Of a stretch of DNA of 64,000 nucleotides, positions 16,559-24,908 are shown piece by piece. Origin of the DNA: Pseudomonas synxantha (lineage in GTDB: Bacteria > Pseudomonadota > Gammaproteobacteria > Pseudomonadales > Pseudomonadaceae); assembly GCF_900105675.1 (NCBI RefSeq), contig NZ_LT629786.1, positions 1,550,001 to 1,614,000 of the forward strand, read 5' to 3'. A program made the position numbers and the translations under genes. Positions within the stretch are counted from its first letter, which is position 1. The number at the start of each line of letters is the position of its first letter. Under the pieces are notes generated by a model. The model searched no databases and was not told where the DNA came from. It saw only the letters and a list, made by a program, of their open reading frames with translations.

Positions 16559-18278
16559 GTTGCTGCAGAAGCCGCCGGCCGATCCAGCGAACTACGGTGA
16601 CGGCCTTGCTGTTGCCGATCGCCTTGTAGCGGGGGCCGTCTGGGCATTCGCTTGCAGGCTTGCCGCGCCAGGGGATCAGCGTGTAGTTGTCGGCCATGCC
16701 TTGGGGTCGTTCGCACTCGACAGGAACGAGTCGGCGCACAGAGCTTGTATGCGACACAACGTTGGGGCCCAGGGCTGAGTCCGTGTTGTCGACCTGTTTG
16801 CCGTAGTTGCAGGTCAGCGTCTGCGCCACTTCTCGACACGCAACAATCGGCTGCCCGCGACCTGTCCCATCCTCGCTACCGTCGAATCCCTCAGCTTTCA
16901 GCGTGTGAGTGATTTCTCCAGTGATGCACACAGCTACCTGGCCGCCGGCGTTTGCATGGCTGCCTGAGTGATTCATTGCGCGCAGGGTCGGCGCAATCAC
17001 CCCGGCATCAGCGCCGTGATCCTTGCAGGAGAAGGCCAGCAACGCATTTTCCGCTCCGTTGTTTCGGCCCAAGGCAAAGGCAAGACTGTCACTGACACCA
17101 GGGTCTTGCGTGCCATGCACCACCAGCAGACCCGATTCAGCATCCTGCTGAGTGGCGCTGCCAGCGGCCTTTCCGTTGGCGTTGAGTGTGCCTGCGATCA
17201 AGTGACCAGCTTGGGCGTGGTCGACATCGGCGCCGCCATCTGTGCTGCGTAGTGCGCCTGCGACCGCAAGAAAGTGACCTGCCGCTGCGCCCTCCGGTCT
17301 TCCGCCTGCGCCGCCACTGTATGCGTTACTTGTGAAGGCTCCGATGACATCTGGCTGAACAAAGAACGTCTCGCTGTCCAGATCGTTCCGGCCTTCATGG
17401 TGGGTGAGGGTGCCAGCCTTCTCGATGGAACCGGACATGCGGCCGGCACCGAAGGCCGGGATGCCGCCGAACATCGATACCGCTGGCCCGAAGTCGCCTT
17501 CGCAGTTCGGGCAGCCATAGGCGCCTAACTGCTCGGGGAAGACATACTCGCATCCTTCTCCGCACTGGAGCGCAGGGCCGAAAGGAGCTGTTCCGGTAAC
17601 GTCCTGCCCCTCGCCTCGGCGCGGCGCAGTATCCCGGCGCACGCCTTCTCGCTCAAAAAGTACCTCGGTGGGATCGAATGCGTCACGAGCACTTGCGACA
17701 ACGAACACACGACGGCGTCGTTGGGCCAGGCCGAAATATTGGGCGTCCAAGATCCTCCACGCGATTGTTCTTTTGGGTCCATACACACAACCAGCGTCCT
17801 GCCATTTTTTCCCTGGAGGCTGCAGCTCGCAGTCTTCCCCAGCAAGCGCGCCAAGAAAGCATCCGAAGGCGTTCCCTTTGTCGCTGAGGACGCCGGGGAC
17901 GTTTTCCCAGACGATAACGCTGGCGGGCTTTCGCTGGCCGGCGCGAACATAGTCAACTGCATCTGCAAGCTCCACGTACTTGATGGTGAGGGCGCCGCGC
18001 GGGTCGGTGAGGCCTTCGCGCATACCGGCGACCGAGAAGGCCTGGCATGGTGTGCCGCCGACCAGCACGTCCGGCGCCGGGATCTTGCCGGCCAGCACCA
18101 GGGCGGCCAGCTTGGTCATGTCGCCGTGGTTCGGCACGTCGGGATAGTGGTGGGCCAGGACCGCCGAAGGGAACGGCTCAATCTCGGCGAACCAGGCGGC
18201 GCGCATGCCCAGCGGGTGCCAGGCCTGGGTCGCGGCTTCGATGCCGCTGCACACAGAGCCGTAGGTGATATCGGGCAT
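16533..18278 (-). CDS. Phage DNA (cytosine-5-)-methyltransferase
   Basis: This 581-residue enzyme would methylate cytosine at C5 in a short DNA motif, protecting phage DNA from host restriction. It shows motif I (YGSVCSGIEAATQAW), the catalytic motif IV GGTPCQAFSVAG with Cys78, motif VI ENV at 125-127, motif VIII AQRRRRVF, and the closing motif X YKAIGNSKAVTVVRWI. Between VIII and IX lies an unusually long variable region of about 280 residues with CEGCEY and CPNC cysteine pairs and glycine-rich repeats. No restriction partner is nearby, so it is an orphan enzyme. Target sequence cannot be read from the protein. Confidence 0.92.
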   Translation of the reverse strand: MPDITYGSVCSGIEAATQAWHPLGMRAAWFAEIEPFPSAVLAHHYPDVPNHGDMTKLAALVLAGKIPAPDVLVGGTPCQAFSVAGMREGLTDPRGALTIKYVELADAVDYVRAGQRKPASVIVWENVPGVLSDKGNAFGCFLGALAGEDCELQPPGKKWQDAGCVYGPKRTIAWRILDAQYFGLAQRRRRVFVVASARDAFDPTEVLFEREGVRRDTAPRRGEGQDVTGTAPFGPALQCGEGCEYVFPEQLGAYGCPNCEGDFGPAVSMFGGIPAFGAGRMSGSIEKAGTLTHHEGRNDLDSETFFVQPDVIGAFTSNAYSGGAGGRPEGAAAGHFLAVAGALRSTDGGADVDHAQAGHLIAGTLNANGKAAGSATQQDAESGLLVVHGTQDPGVSDSLAFALGRNNGAENALLAFSCKDHGADAGVIAPTLRAMNHSGSHANAGGQVAVCITGEITHTLKAEGFDGSEDGTGRGQPIVACREVAQTLTCNYGKQVDNTDSALGPNVVSHTSSVRRLVPVECERPQGMADNYTLIPWRGKPASECPDGPRYKAIGNSKAVTVVRWIGRRLLQQLKTSPYGE

Positions 18279-18314
18279 AGGGGATCCTCGCCGGCTGGCG
18301 TGATTCGTTGATAT

Positions 18315-18354
18315 GGGGTATTACGGGTGACCGGCATGGAGCCGGATCAAGGAG
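18315..18354 (+). repeat. 40-bp leader repeat, copy 1
   Basis: This stretch differs from 19653-19692 at only two of 40 positions and ends in the ribosome site of the gene at 18360. It contains a short hairpin, CCGGC-ATGGA-GCCGG. The same strand and same distance to the start codon are kept in both copies. Confidence 0.85.
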
Positions 18355-18359
18355 TGGTT

Positions 18360-18575
18360 ATGAGCGAAGAGCATCGCAAGCTGATTGGAATCCCTGACGG
18401 GCATGAGCTCAAGCACACCAGTTCAAAGCGGGAACAGCGTAAAGGTCGCGATACTGATATTGACTTTTACGATGAGATAAATGAGGCGGGAGAAGTGCTC
18501 GCTAGCTACGAGGTACGAGACAGCATGTCTATCTACCCGCCACAAAGCACGACGCTGACGTTCAAAAAGCTCTGA
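18360..18575 (+). CDS. Hypothetical phage protein behind repeated leader
   Basis: This 71-residue polar protein (MSEEHRKLIGIPDGHELKHT...) runs opposite to the leftward operon. It has a charged middle and a C-terminal beta-like end (STTLTFKKL). ATG at 18360 is chosen because AAGGAG lies seven bases upstream. It shares its 40-bp leader with the gene at 19698 although the two proteins are not alike. Function unknown. Confidence 0.65.
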   Translation: MSEEHRKLIGIPDGHELKHTSSKREQRKGRDTDIDFYDEINEAGEVLASYEVRDSMSIYPPQSTTLTFKKL

Positions 18576-18584
18576 TTTTGCCGG

Positions 18585-19592
18585 TCAGTTGGCGGCGCGC
18601 TTGAGCTGTTCGGTCAGTTGGGTTGGCAACCCCTTTATGACCAAGGTGCCGCCTGCTTCGTCGAACTCGATCTTGTCGCCCAGCAGGTGCGCCTCGAAGC
18701 TGATCGACATACCTTCGGCGCGGCCGGTGAAGCGCCGGAATTTGTTAAGCGTCTTCTTGTCCGGCGGCAGGGTTTCGGAAAGCCCGTAGTCCTTCGCCTT
18801 GATGAAGTCATAGAAGTTCTTCGGCTGATCTTCGTCGATTAGCTCCGACAGTTCGCCAAGGGTGATCGGCTCACCCAGTTTTGCCTGGGCCATGGAGTAG
18901 CTGACCAGCGCTTGGGTCTTCTCGCGTGCTGACTCTTCTGGCAGATCCTCGCTTTCAACAAAGTCGCTGAACGCCTTGAGCAAGGTCCGGGTTTCGCTCG
19001 GGCCGTCGATACCTTCCTGACAGCCGATGAAGTCGCGGAAATAATCGTTGAGCTTCCGGCCCTGCTTGCCCTTGAGGTACGAGATGTACTGCTTCGACCG
19101 CGGGTTGCTCTGCCACTCGCTGATGTTGATGCGCGCGGCCAGGCGAATGTGGTCCAGGTCCAGGCGCTTCACCGTCAGCAGGCTGAGTTCCTCGGTCATG
19201 GTCACCGCTTCGGTTTCCTGCACCAGCGCAATGACCATGTATTCGGTCAGGCCTTGCTGGTAGTGGCAGAAGAGGGCGTTCCCGCCGGTGGTGAGGTTTG
19301 ACTCTTCCATGAGCTTGACCAGGTGCTCGACAGCGATGGTGCTGAACTCGAGGAAGTCGGCCCCCTTGGCCAGGTACTTGTTGATCCAGCCGCTGAGTGG
19401 GTGAGCGCCTGACTCAGGGTGAAAGAGGCCCCAGCCCTTGCCGGCAGTGGCGTTGTAGCTTTCGTTGAACTGGTGCATCAGATCGTCGCGGGCCTGGCTC
19501 TCCACTTGCTCAGCGCCGCCAAGGAATAGAACGGCCGGGCTGCCATCAGGCTTCTTATCGATCTTGTGGATTGCACTATGAAGTACGGGCAT
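18585..19592 (-). CDS. Nucleoid-associated protein NdpA/YejK homologue
   Basis: This 335-residue protein matches the NdpA/YejK family of nucleoid-associated proteins by length and the conserved C-terminal stretch ([19 protein letters not shown]) plus an N-terminal [17 protein letters not shown]. YejK in E. coli binds DNA and affects gyrase and topoisomerase IV; phage copies are known in Pseudomonas phages. Its role here, perhaps shaping host DNA topology or protecting phage DNA, is inferred. It belongs to the leftward early operon. Confidence 0.85.
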   Translation of the reverse strand: MPVLHSAIHKIDKKPDGSPAVLFLGGAEQVESQARDDLMHQFNESYNATAGKGWGLFHPESGAHPLSGWINKYLAKGADFLEFSTIAVEHLVKLMEESNLTTGGNALFCHYQQGLTEYMVIALVQETEAVTMTEELSLLTVKRLDLDHIRLAARINISEWQSNPRSKQYISYLKGKQGRKLNDYFRDFIGCQEGIDGPSETRTLLKAFSDFVESEDLPEESAREKTQALVSYSMAQAKLGEPITLGELSELIDEDQPKNFYDFIKAKDYGLSETLPPDKKTLNKFRRFTGRAEGMSISFEAHLLGDKIEFDEAGGTLVIKGLPTQLTEQLKRAAN

Positions 19593-19652
19593 TGCGGTTA
19601 CCTCAGGTAGGCGCCGTCCTCCGTAACCGGTGGTGGCAATTTGGTTTGGGTT

Positions 19653-19692
19653 GGGGTATTACGGGTGATCGGCATGGGGCCGGATCAAGGAG
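19653..19692 (+). repeat. 40-bp leader repeat, copy 2
   Basis: This is the second copy of the leader at 18315-18354, with two base differences. The hairpin is kept as TCGGC-ATGGG-GCCGG, in which the changed first base still forms a wobble pair. It ends in the AAGGAG of the gene at 19698. Confidence 0.85.
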
Positions 19693-19697
19693 AGAAA

Positions 19698-20165
19698 ATG
19701 TCAGCTACTGCGGAAATGCTTTTCAACCTTCAGAAATTCCAATTGCTCACGCTCTTTACGAGCGATCGCACCGGAAAGAACATCACGCCCGCTTACGCGT
19801 ACGCTTGGGACAATGGCGTCTACCCCATTGCGAATGAGGGCGCGTCTTGGCACGAACCATACAAGGAACAGTTCGAAATCGGCGAAGAGCAGGTTTCTGA
19901 ATTGGCAAAATTTTTGGAAAACAAGTGGTTAGAAAAAGAAAAAATCTCCTTTTACGAACTTGAAATCCATTACGGTATTCGAGGGGCGGCAAGGTCTGCA
20001 TATGAGTGGGAGCGAGGATCTTTGATTAACGCCTGTCGTTATTTTTATCTATCAGACTGGTTTGATGATGAGTTCTGGAAAGGGCTTGTCGGCCATTCTG
20101 ACTGCCCATCTGAGTCGCACTCTATACGCCGCGAGTTCAAACCAGAGGGTGTATATTTCCTTTAG
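19698..20165 (+). CDS. Hypothetical phage protein behind repeated leader
   Basis: This 155-residue acidic, aromatic-rich protein (MSATAEMLFNLQKFQLLTLF...) runs opposite to the leftward operon and is visibly more AT-rich than its neighbours, as expected for a late-acquired cargo gene. ATG at 19698 follows AAGGAGAGAAA. No family is recognised. Its 3' end overlaps the convergent gene by four bases. Host-directed or defence-related roles are possible but not shown. Confidence 0.65.
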   Translation: MSATAEMLFNLQKFQLLTLFTSDRTGKNITPAYAYAWDNGVYPIANEGASWHEPYKEQFEIGEEQVSELAKFLENKWLEKEKISFYELEIHYGIRGAARSAYEWERGSLINACRYFYLSDWFDDEFWKGLVGHSDCPSESHSIRREFKPEGVYFL

Positions 20166-20521
20166 ACGCCCGGCGTTATTATTTCGTCGTCCGGGTCTGC
20201 TGATAATTCGGCCATGCTCTTCTCGTAAAAGTCTCTCGACACCTTTTCGCTTGGTTCGTAAGGTGTCGTGACACATCGAAGCATATTGCCCTGGGTCTCG
20301 AAGTCAGCCTCAATCAGATTCATCAGCAGCCGCTGGTGAACGTCCTGCTGGTTGTTGATGCCGTGGGCCTTCATGACTCGCTGAAGGTCCTTCTTGAAAA
20401 CGCCAGCAACCTCAACCGTGAACTTCTCGATGCCCAGGGCGGCGGCCTTCGCCGCTGCCTTCTCGCGCTTGCGACGCTGCTTCAAGGCTTCCGCCGTCGG
20501 CTGCTGCTCTTCCTCGGCCAT
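20162..20521 (-). CDS. Hypothetical phage protein
   Basis: This 119-residue protein has a basic Ala/Lys-rich N-terminal helix (ALKQRRKREKAAAKAAALG) followed by a segment FTVEVAGVFKKDLQRVMKAHG and an acidic tail. The strand-helix-helix pattern after the basic part is reminiscent of ribbon-helix-helix proteins, but no family match is claimed. Confidence 0.6.
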   Translation of the reverse strand: MAEEEQQPTAEALKQRRKREKAAAKAAALGIEKFTVEVAGVFKKDLQRVMKAHGINNQQDVHQRLLMNLIEADFETQGNMLRCVTTPYEPSEKVSRDFYEKSMAELSADPDDEIITPGV

Positions 20522-20590
20522 GGCCTACCTCTTCTATTCCGCTGGCCGGCAGTGCGAGCCAGGTTTGACGTTTGCGCTGCTGGGTGCGGG

Positions 20591-21061
20591 CTATGCGGCG
20601 CATGAATCGACCTTCACCTGGTGCCAGGCGCCGACCGCTTCGAAGATCCGTGCGGCGTTCGCCTCGTCCAGCGACATCACTTCGGGAATGGCGATCCAGC
20701 CCGACGCCACTATCTGGCTTTGATTGGCCTCGTCGCGGAGCTTCTTGTAGCAATGCTCTATTACGTCTTCCAAGTGGTCGGAGAAGTAGTTGCCCTCGGG
20801 CGCAATCTCTACCGACTTGCTGTAGCGGTCTCCGCGGGCGTCGATACACAGGGCGCTGAGGTAGATCGTCCAGCGGTGGGGGATGCCGCAGACAGCCTGG
20901 CCAATCTTCCCTGGAGCGATGTTCTTCAGCGATTTGTAGTTGATCATGCCCTGTCGGCCACTGGGGTCGATGTTCACCACTGCGACGTGGTTGGCGGCCA
21001 GCAGCGACCGGCAGGATCGGTCAATGCGCGCTTTGAGGTTGTGCGCCTTGCGTTTGCTCAT
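20591..21061 (-). CDS. Hypothetical phage protein
   Basis: This 156-residue protein starts with a basic stretch (MSKRKAHNLKARIDRSCRSL) and contains CGIPHRWTIYLSALCIDARGDRY. It overlaps the upstream small gene by four bases. I do not recognise a family. It lies beside the recombination genes in the leftward operon. Confidence 0.6.
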   Translation of the reverse strand: MSKRKAHNLKARIDRSCRSLLAANHVAVVNIDPSGRQGMINYKSLKNIAPGKIGQAVCGIPHRWTIYLSALCIDARGDRYSKSVEIAPEGNYFSDHLEDVIEHCYKKLRDEANQSQIVASGWIAIPEVMSLDEANAARIFEAVGAWHQVKVDSCAA

Positions 21062-21300
21062 AATGCCTCCGCTAGTTTGCGCAGCGCGTTACGCTCAGCC
21101 CTCGTGATTGGCGGCTTGCGGCGCTTGAGGATGGTTTCGGGATCGATCTTGGTGGAGCGGGGCGGTGGCAGCGGTTTGCGTGGCGGGCTTGGCAACTGCG
21201 CGACTGTCCCGCCAGCGGCCAAGAACTCCGCCGTACGCTCCGATATCGAGTAAGCGTCCTGGCGGTGCTGCTCGACCAGGCTGAGGTGGTTGCTGATCAT
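21058..21300 (-). CDS. Hypothetical small phage protein
   Basis: An 80-residue basic protein with a proline-rich linker (LPSPPRKPLPPPRSTK) between two helices. It follows the exonuclease gene by two bases and is coupled to the gene downstream through ATGA. Function unknown. Confidence 0.6.
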   Translation of the reverse strand: MISNHLSLVEQHRQDAYSISERTAEFLAAGGTVAQLPSPPRKPLPPPRSTKIDPETILKRRKPPITRAERNALRKLAEAL

Positions 21301-21302
21301 GA

Positions 21303-21965
21303 TCAGGCTCCTAAACGATGGGCTTGTGCCCTAGCTCTGTCTGCTACCTCGTCAACCATGCGATTCAGTTCCAAGTTGAACTGGACCAGCTCTTTGTGAA
21401 GGTTGGCGATGTAGTCTTCGTCGCGGTAAATCGTTTCGATGTAGAGCTTGCACTCGTCGTCCTGGCGAGAATCGAATGACAGGAAGTCCCACCACTTACG
21501 TCCCGTCACGAACATGCAGCCCTGGACTTGCGGCATGTGTTCCTCGGGCATGCCTTCAAGCCAGGTCCTGACGTGAATCGCCTCGCTGAAGGGGTTCTTC
21601 GATTCGATTCCGCCATCAATGTCTATCAGTCCGTCAGGGGAGCACCCAAGCCAGTCGTACTTTGGGTGAACGATGAATCCTGACTTGGTCACCACGTTGC
21701 CGGTCAGCATCTCGTATGCGTCGTGGGATGGCTTCTCTTGCTCATGCCCCCACGCAAGCGACTTGCTGCTGACGCTGTGCTTGGCGCGCCTTGCTAAGCG
21801 CTCAAAGCACAGCTCGTGCATATAGGTGGTGCGGGCGCCTTGCGGAACTCGTTTGCCGTTTTTGTCCGGCTTCCCCCAGGCCATCACATCTTTGAAGCGG
21901 CTGGCTGTCACGCGGCCAGATCGGTCCGCATGCCACTTCTCTGTGCCCTGAAGTTCCGTTCTCAC
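21303..21965 (-). CDS. YqaJ/lambda Exo-type recombination exonuclease
   Basis: This 220-residue protein matches the YqaJ viral recombinase family, PD-(D/E)XK exonucleases that resect double-stranded DNA ends for annealing by RecT or Beta. It shows the N-terminal WHADRSGRVTASRF, an acidic LAWGHEQEKPSHDAYE helix, GCSPDGLID with the catalytic Asp, GIESKNP as the ExK motif, and MPQVQGCMFVTG. It is coupled to recT by a one-base overlap. Together they form a phage annealing-recombination pair. Confidence 0.9.
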   Translation of the reverse strand: MRTELQGTEKWHADRSGRVTASRFKDVMAWGKPDKNGKRVPQGARTTYMHELCFERLARRAKHSVSSKSLAWGHEQEKPSHDAYEMLTGNVVTKSGFIVHPKYDWLGCSPDGLIDIDGGIESKNPFSEAIHVRTWLEGMPEEHMPQVQGCMFVTGRKWWDFLSFDSRQDDECKLYIETIYRDEDYIANLHKELVQFNLELNRMVDEVADRARAQAHRLGA

Positions 21966-22954
21966 TATGCCGCCTCCTCTGCCTGGGACTGGTCGCCGTT
22001 ATGGCCGGTCATATCTGTAAAGTCGGCATCGACAGTCGCCGCCATGGCTTTGAGGGCTTCGTGGCACTCCAGGCCGATTGCTGCGCGCTGCTTCGGCTTG
22101 AGACCTGCCCAGGCTGCCGCATAGGCCTCGATGTCTTGCTGCTTCGCGACGACCAGAAGGTCTGCAAATACACCGTCGATTTCTGGTGAAGGGGATTTGG
22201 GGCCGAACGAAACGCCAGCAGCGGCAGCAGTGTTTGCAGCATGCTTAGCGGGAGTAATGTCGATCTCGCCACCGTACGAGTCTTCGAATTCATCAGGGGT
22301 ATAGACGCCAAGGATGACGTCAGGGCAGAAGAGGCGGGCCCACTTTTTAGTGACCAGGTACGCGATTTGCTGCTTTGGGTCTTCCGCCCAAAGCGTAGAG
22401 TTGCGAGTACGGACCTGAGTCAGCAAAAGCTCAAGGGTGCGTGGTTCGTCTTCACCCCGGAAGGTCGCCCAAACCTTAACGCCGATACCTTTTTCGTCGT
22501 CAAAGCTCCAGGCCGGAACGCGGTATTTTTTAAACTCTCCGGTGTCCTCGTCCTTTTTGGTCTTGCTGGTGACTTCACGCATTTTCCCGATGACGTTTTC
22601 CCAGGGGCCAAACCATTCGAAGTTAAGGCGACTCTTGACTGGCGCCTTGGCGATGATTACTGCGTTAACGAGCTGCGCCTCATAGCTCAACGCGCCACCG
22701 TTGACGATGAAGGTCTTCTGCGCAACGGCGAAGGGATTCATCTGCCACTGCATCGCTTGAAGCACCACCGCCATGCAGTCGGCCTGGTTACCCTTGAGAT
22801 GTTTCGGGACGGTGGTCACTCCCTTCGACATCATCATTGCGAGGTCACTCATCGACCGCATGGTGCCCGGGTCGAGGATGAGTGCTGCCGCGTTGTGCGA
22901 TGGGTCGTGGTAGGTGGCGAGGCCGGTTTGTGCTTGAGTGTCTGTGTCGGTCAT
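21965..22954 (-). CDS. recT: RecT-family single-strand annealing protein
   Basis: This 329-residue protein matches RecT: MAVVLQAMQWQMNPFAVAQ, FIVNGGALSYEAQLVNAVI, a VWATFRG beta segment, and YLVTKKWARLFCPDVILGVYTPDE, in family order. RecT coats single strands and anneals them, working with the exonuclease encoded directly downstream. ATG at 22954 is preferred because GGAGAG lies seven bases upstream; a start at 22975 would add seven residues. The C-terminal 100 residues are less conserved. Confidence 0.9.
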   Translation of the reverse strand: MTDTDTQAQTGLATYHDPSHNAAALILDPGTMRSMSDLAMMMSKGVTTVPKHLKGNQADCMAVVLQAMQWQMNPFAVAQKTFIVNGGALSYEAQLVNAVIIAKAPVKSRLNFEWFGPWENVIGKMREVTSKTKKDEDTGEFKKYRVPAWSFDDEKGIGVKVWATFRGEDEPRTLELLLTQVRTRNSTLWAEDPKQQIAYLVTKKWARLFCPDVILGVYTPDEFEDSYGGEIDITPAKHAANTAAAAGVSFGPKSPSPEIDGVFADLLVVAKQQDIEAYAAAWAGLKPKQRAAIGLECHEALKAMAATVDADFTDMTGHNGDQSQAEEAA

Positions 22955-23007
22955 AGCGCTCTCCGTAGCCAGCATGGGTTGTGCTGGCCGTCAGATGGAA
23001 AGGGTGG

Positions 23008-24135
23008 TTAGAAGCGGATGGCACGAAGCCAGGCGAGAGCAGTTTCGAGGTCTACGTCAAAGCCCAGTGCTACAACCTCGACAATGTCGTCAACTGCCGG
23101 TGCGGACGTAGTCAAATCGTCCTGTTCAGCTCTGGTCGCCTGTGAGATGACTGGTGCGACCTCGGCCTTCGCTTCGATCGACGCAGGAGCCGTAGCAATG
23201 ACCGGAGCCGGCGCGGCAGCTTGTGCGCGCAGGCGGGCCAGTTCTTCCTGATCACGTTGGTTCTGCTCGTCCTTCAAACGCTGGGCATCTTGATCGCGCT
23301 GCAGTTGCTCGCGCTGCCGGTTGAGTTCTGCCTGCTGGTCTGCAATGCGCTGGCGATCTTCTGCTGCGATCCGTTGGCGTTCCTTTTCTGCGTTTTCATC
23401 GGCAATCCTTTGCTTCTCGCGCAACTCGTCGAGCTCTTTCTGCTGGGCTGCCAGCTTGGCGGCAGCCTCTTCACGCTCGACAGCAGCCCTGTGCAGCGTT
23501 TCAAGCTGCTCAATAGCGTTGTCCCGGGCGATGGTGCCTTCCGCTTCGAACTCGGCATATTCCTCTGGCAGGATTACCGACTCTTTGACGTTCTGCAGGA
23601 CGCTCGCAACATCAGCGGCGCTGCGGCTTGCATATGCGGCAGCGACAGAACTGAAACGGGTAATTTTTGCCCGGATGGCTTCGATTCGCTCTTGCTCCAG
23701 GCGCTCTTTCTCGGCCTTAGCGTCGGCGACGCGCTTCTCCTCCGCCTTGATCGCTTCATCAATTGGCTCTTCAAGTACGAGGACGCGAGCCCTAAGCGTT
23801 TCGCCAAACTCTTTGACTTGATTGACACGGGCCTGCGCCTCTTTGACCTTCTGCTGATATGGCACCAGCGCCGTCTTGGTGGTGTTCGCCAGGGCATAGC
23901 GCACGTCGCGGATATCGACGCGAACCTCCTTCGCATTTGCCAAGCCTTCGCTCGTCGAGCAGTCAACGACCAGCTTCGCGTAGGTTGTTTCCAGGCGAAC
24001 GATTTGTTCTTCGTGAGGCCGATATTCAGCGATGTCGGTGACCGCGACCGCAGGGGATACAGCTTTTTGCGCATCTTCGGCTTCGCTCATTTCGCGCGAT
24101 TCTTGTGCAGGTGCTTTTTTAGGATTTGTGGACAT
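23008..24135 (-). CDS. Long coiled-coil phage protein of the recombination operon
   Basis: This 375-residue protein is dominated by charged heptad-like helices from about residue 85 to 290 (for example EKERLEQERIEAIRAKI and DRQRIADQQAELNRQREQLQ), followed by an Ala/Pro linker and a small C-terminal domain ending FDVDLETALAWLRAIRF. It sits upstream of recT, where many Pseudomonas prophages have a DUF1351-like coiled-coil protein. A structural role in recombination is inferred only from context. ATG at 24135 has GAGGGA upstream. Confidence 0.75.
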   Translation of the reverse strand: MSTNPKKAPAQESREMSEAEDAQKAVSPAVAVTDIAEYRPHEEQIVRLETTYAKLVVDCSTSEGLANAKEVRVDIRDVRYALANTTKTALVPYQQKVKEAQARVNQVKEFGETLRARVLVLEEPIDEAIKAEEKRVADAKAEKERLEQERIEAIRAKITRFSSVAAAYASRSAADVASVLQNVKESVILPEEYAEFEAEGTIARDNAIEQLETLHRAAVEREEAAAKLAAQQKELDELREKQRIADENAEKERQRIAAEDRQRIADQQAELNRQREQLQRDQDAQRLKDEQNQRDQEELARLRAQAAAPAPVIATAPASIEAKAEVAPVISQATRAEQDDLTTSAPAVDDIVEVVALGFDVDLETALAWLRAIRF

Positions 24136-24192
24136 GACGATCCCTCGCCGCGCCTGGCGCAGCATTGAAAGTGTTGTGGTGGGTTGGCGCCG

Positions 24193-24420
24193 TTAAGCGG
24201 CGGAAACGGTAGAGGTGTTGTAGTTGGCGTAAATCTTGTCGATGCGGGCGCGGAAGTAACGATGTTCGTTCTCGTCTATAACCCGAAGCATGAAAGCAAG
24301 GGTTACGCACGATGTGGCCGCCGCGCTGGCGTTTGGCTTGCCCAAGTCAAGAATTAGGTTTTCGATTTCGCCTTCGATCCAGCGAACGGCTGTCTGGTGG
24401 TTTCGCTGTTTAAGATCCAT
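24193..24420 (-). CDS. Hypothetical small phage protein
   Basis: A 75-residue helical protein (MDLKQRNHQTAVRWIEGEIENL...). Its start overlaps the end of the gene upstream by 11 bases. No recognised family. It belongs to the leftward early operon. Confidence 0.6.
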   Translation of the reverse strand: MDLKQRNHQTAVRWIEGEIENLILDLGKPNASAAATSCVTLAFMLRVIDENEHRYFRARIDKIYANYNTSTVSAA

Positions 24421-24646
24421 GCTTCACCTCGATGGGCGGACAGACCAGCTCCATCTGAGCCATGGCCAGACCGATGCGTAGTTTTAGGCTGGCCCGCTCC
24501 TTGAGTCGTCGCGCCTCGCGCTTGGCCAGATCATCAGCCGTGTACTCGTGAAACAGATCGACGTGCTGTTTCCTTCCGAAGTCGGGCAAGTCCCAGCGCC
24601 TGTCGGATTCCCTTGCCTGGGCGCTATCCGCGTAGCTGGTTGGCAT
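24410..24646 (-). CDS. Hypothetical small phage protein
   Basis: A 78-residue protein with a basic helix (DDLAKREARRLKERASLKLRI) and C-terminal MELVCPPIEVKHGS. It overlaps its neighbours on both sides, as is usual in this dense operon. Function unknown. Confidence 0.6.
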   Translation of the reverse strand: MPTSYADSAQARESDRRWDLPDFGRKQHVDLFHEYTADDLAKREARRLKERASLKLRIGLAMAQMELVCPPIEVKHGS

Positions 24647-24890
24647 TGCGAGTCTCCAGGCGCCGAGCGAGGGCGCAGGCTTCGTTGTGTTGACGGCGGA
24701 AGCCCATAACCTTGCCTGTCTGGCTATCTACCACATGGTAGAAGTCACGGCCCGCAGGCTTCACCGTCATTCTGAAGGTGACCACTGGCATTGGCCGATC
24801 AATCAGCCGGTAGAAATCGGCAGTGGCGAGAAGGGAGCGCTGATGCAGACCGTCGACAATGTCGCGGCGCATTTGGATGTCAGGGTGCAT
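24624..24890 (-). CDS. Hypothetical small phage protein
   Basis: An 88-residue protein with VTFRMTVKPAGRDFYHVVDS and a basic C-terminal helix. It overlaps the next gene by 23 bases. Function unknown. Confidence 0.6.
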   Translation of the reverse strand: MHPDIQMRRDIVDGLHQRSLLATADFYRLIDRPMPVVTFRMTVKPAGRDFYHVVDSQTGKVMGFRRQHNEACALARRLETRNANQLRG

Positions 24891-24908
24891 GGTCGCCTCC
24901 AGGCGTGA

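Noticed and set aside
17721..18311. A 196-codon frame antisense to the methyltransferase
   Set aside because: Methyltransferase motifs I, IV, VI and VIII lie exactly opposite; the complement shows none.
23221..24168. A 315-codon rightward frame with many Leu, Phe and Cys opposite the coiled-coil gene
   Set aside because: It is the complement of a Glu/Lys/Ala-rich coiled coil, which produces Leu/Phe/Cys strings; no ribosome site and it opposes the operon.
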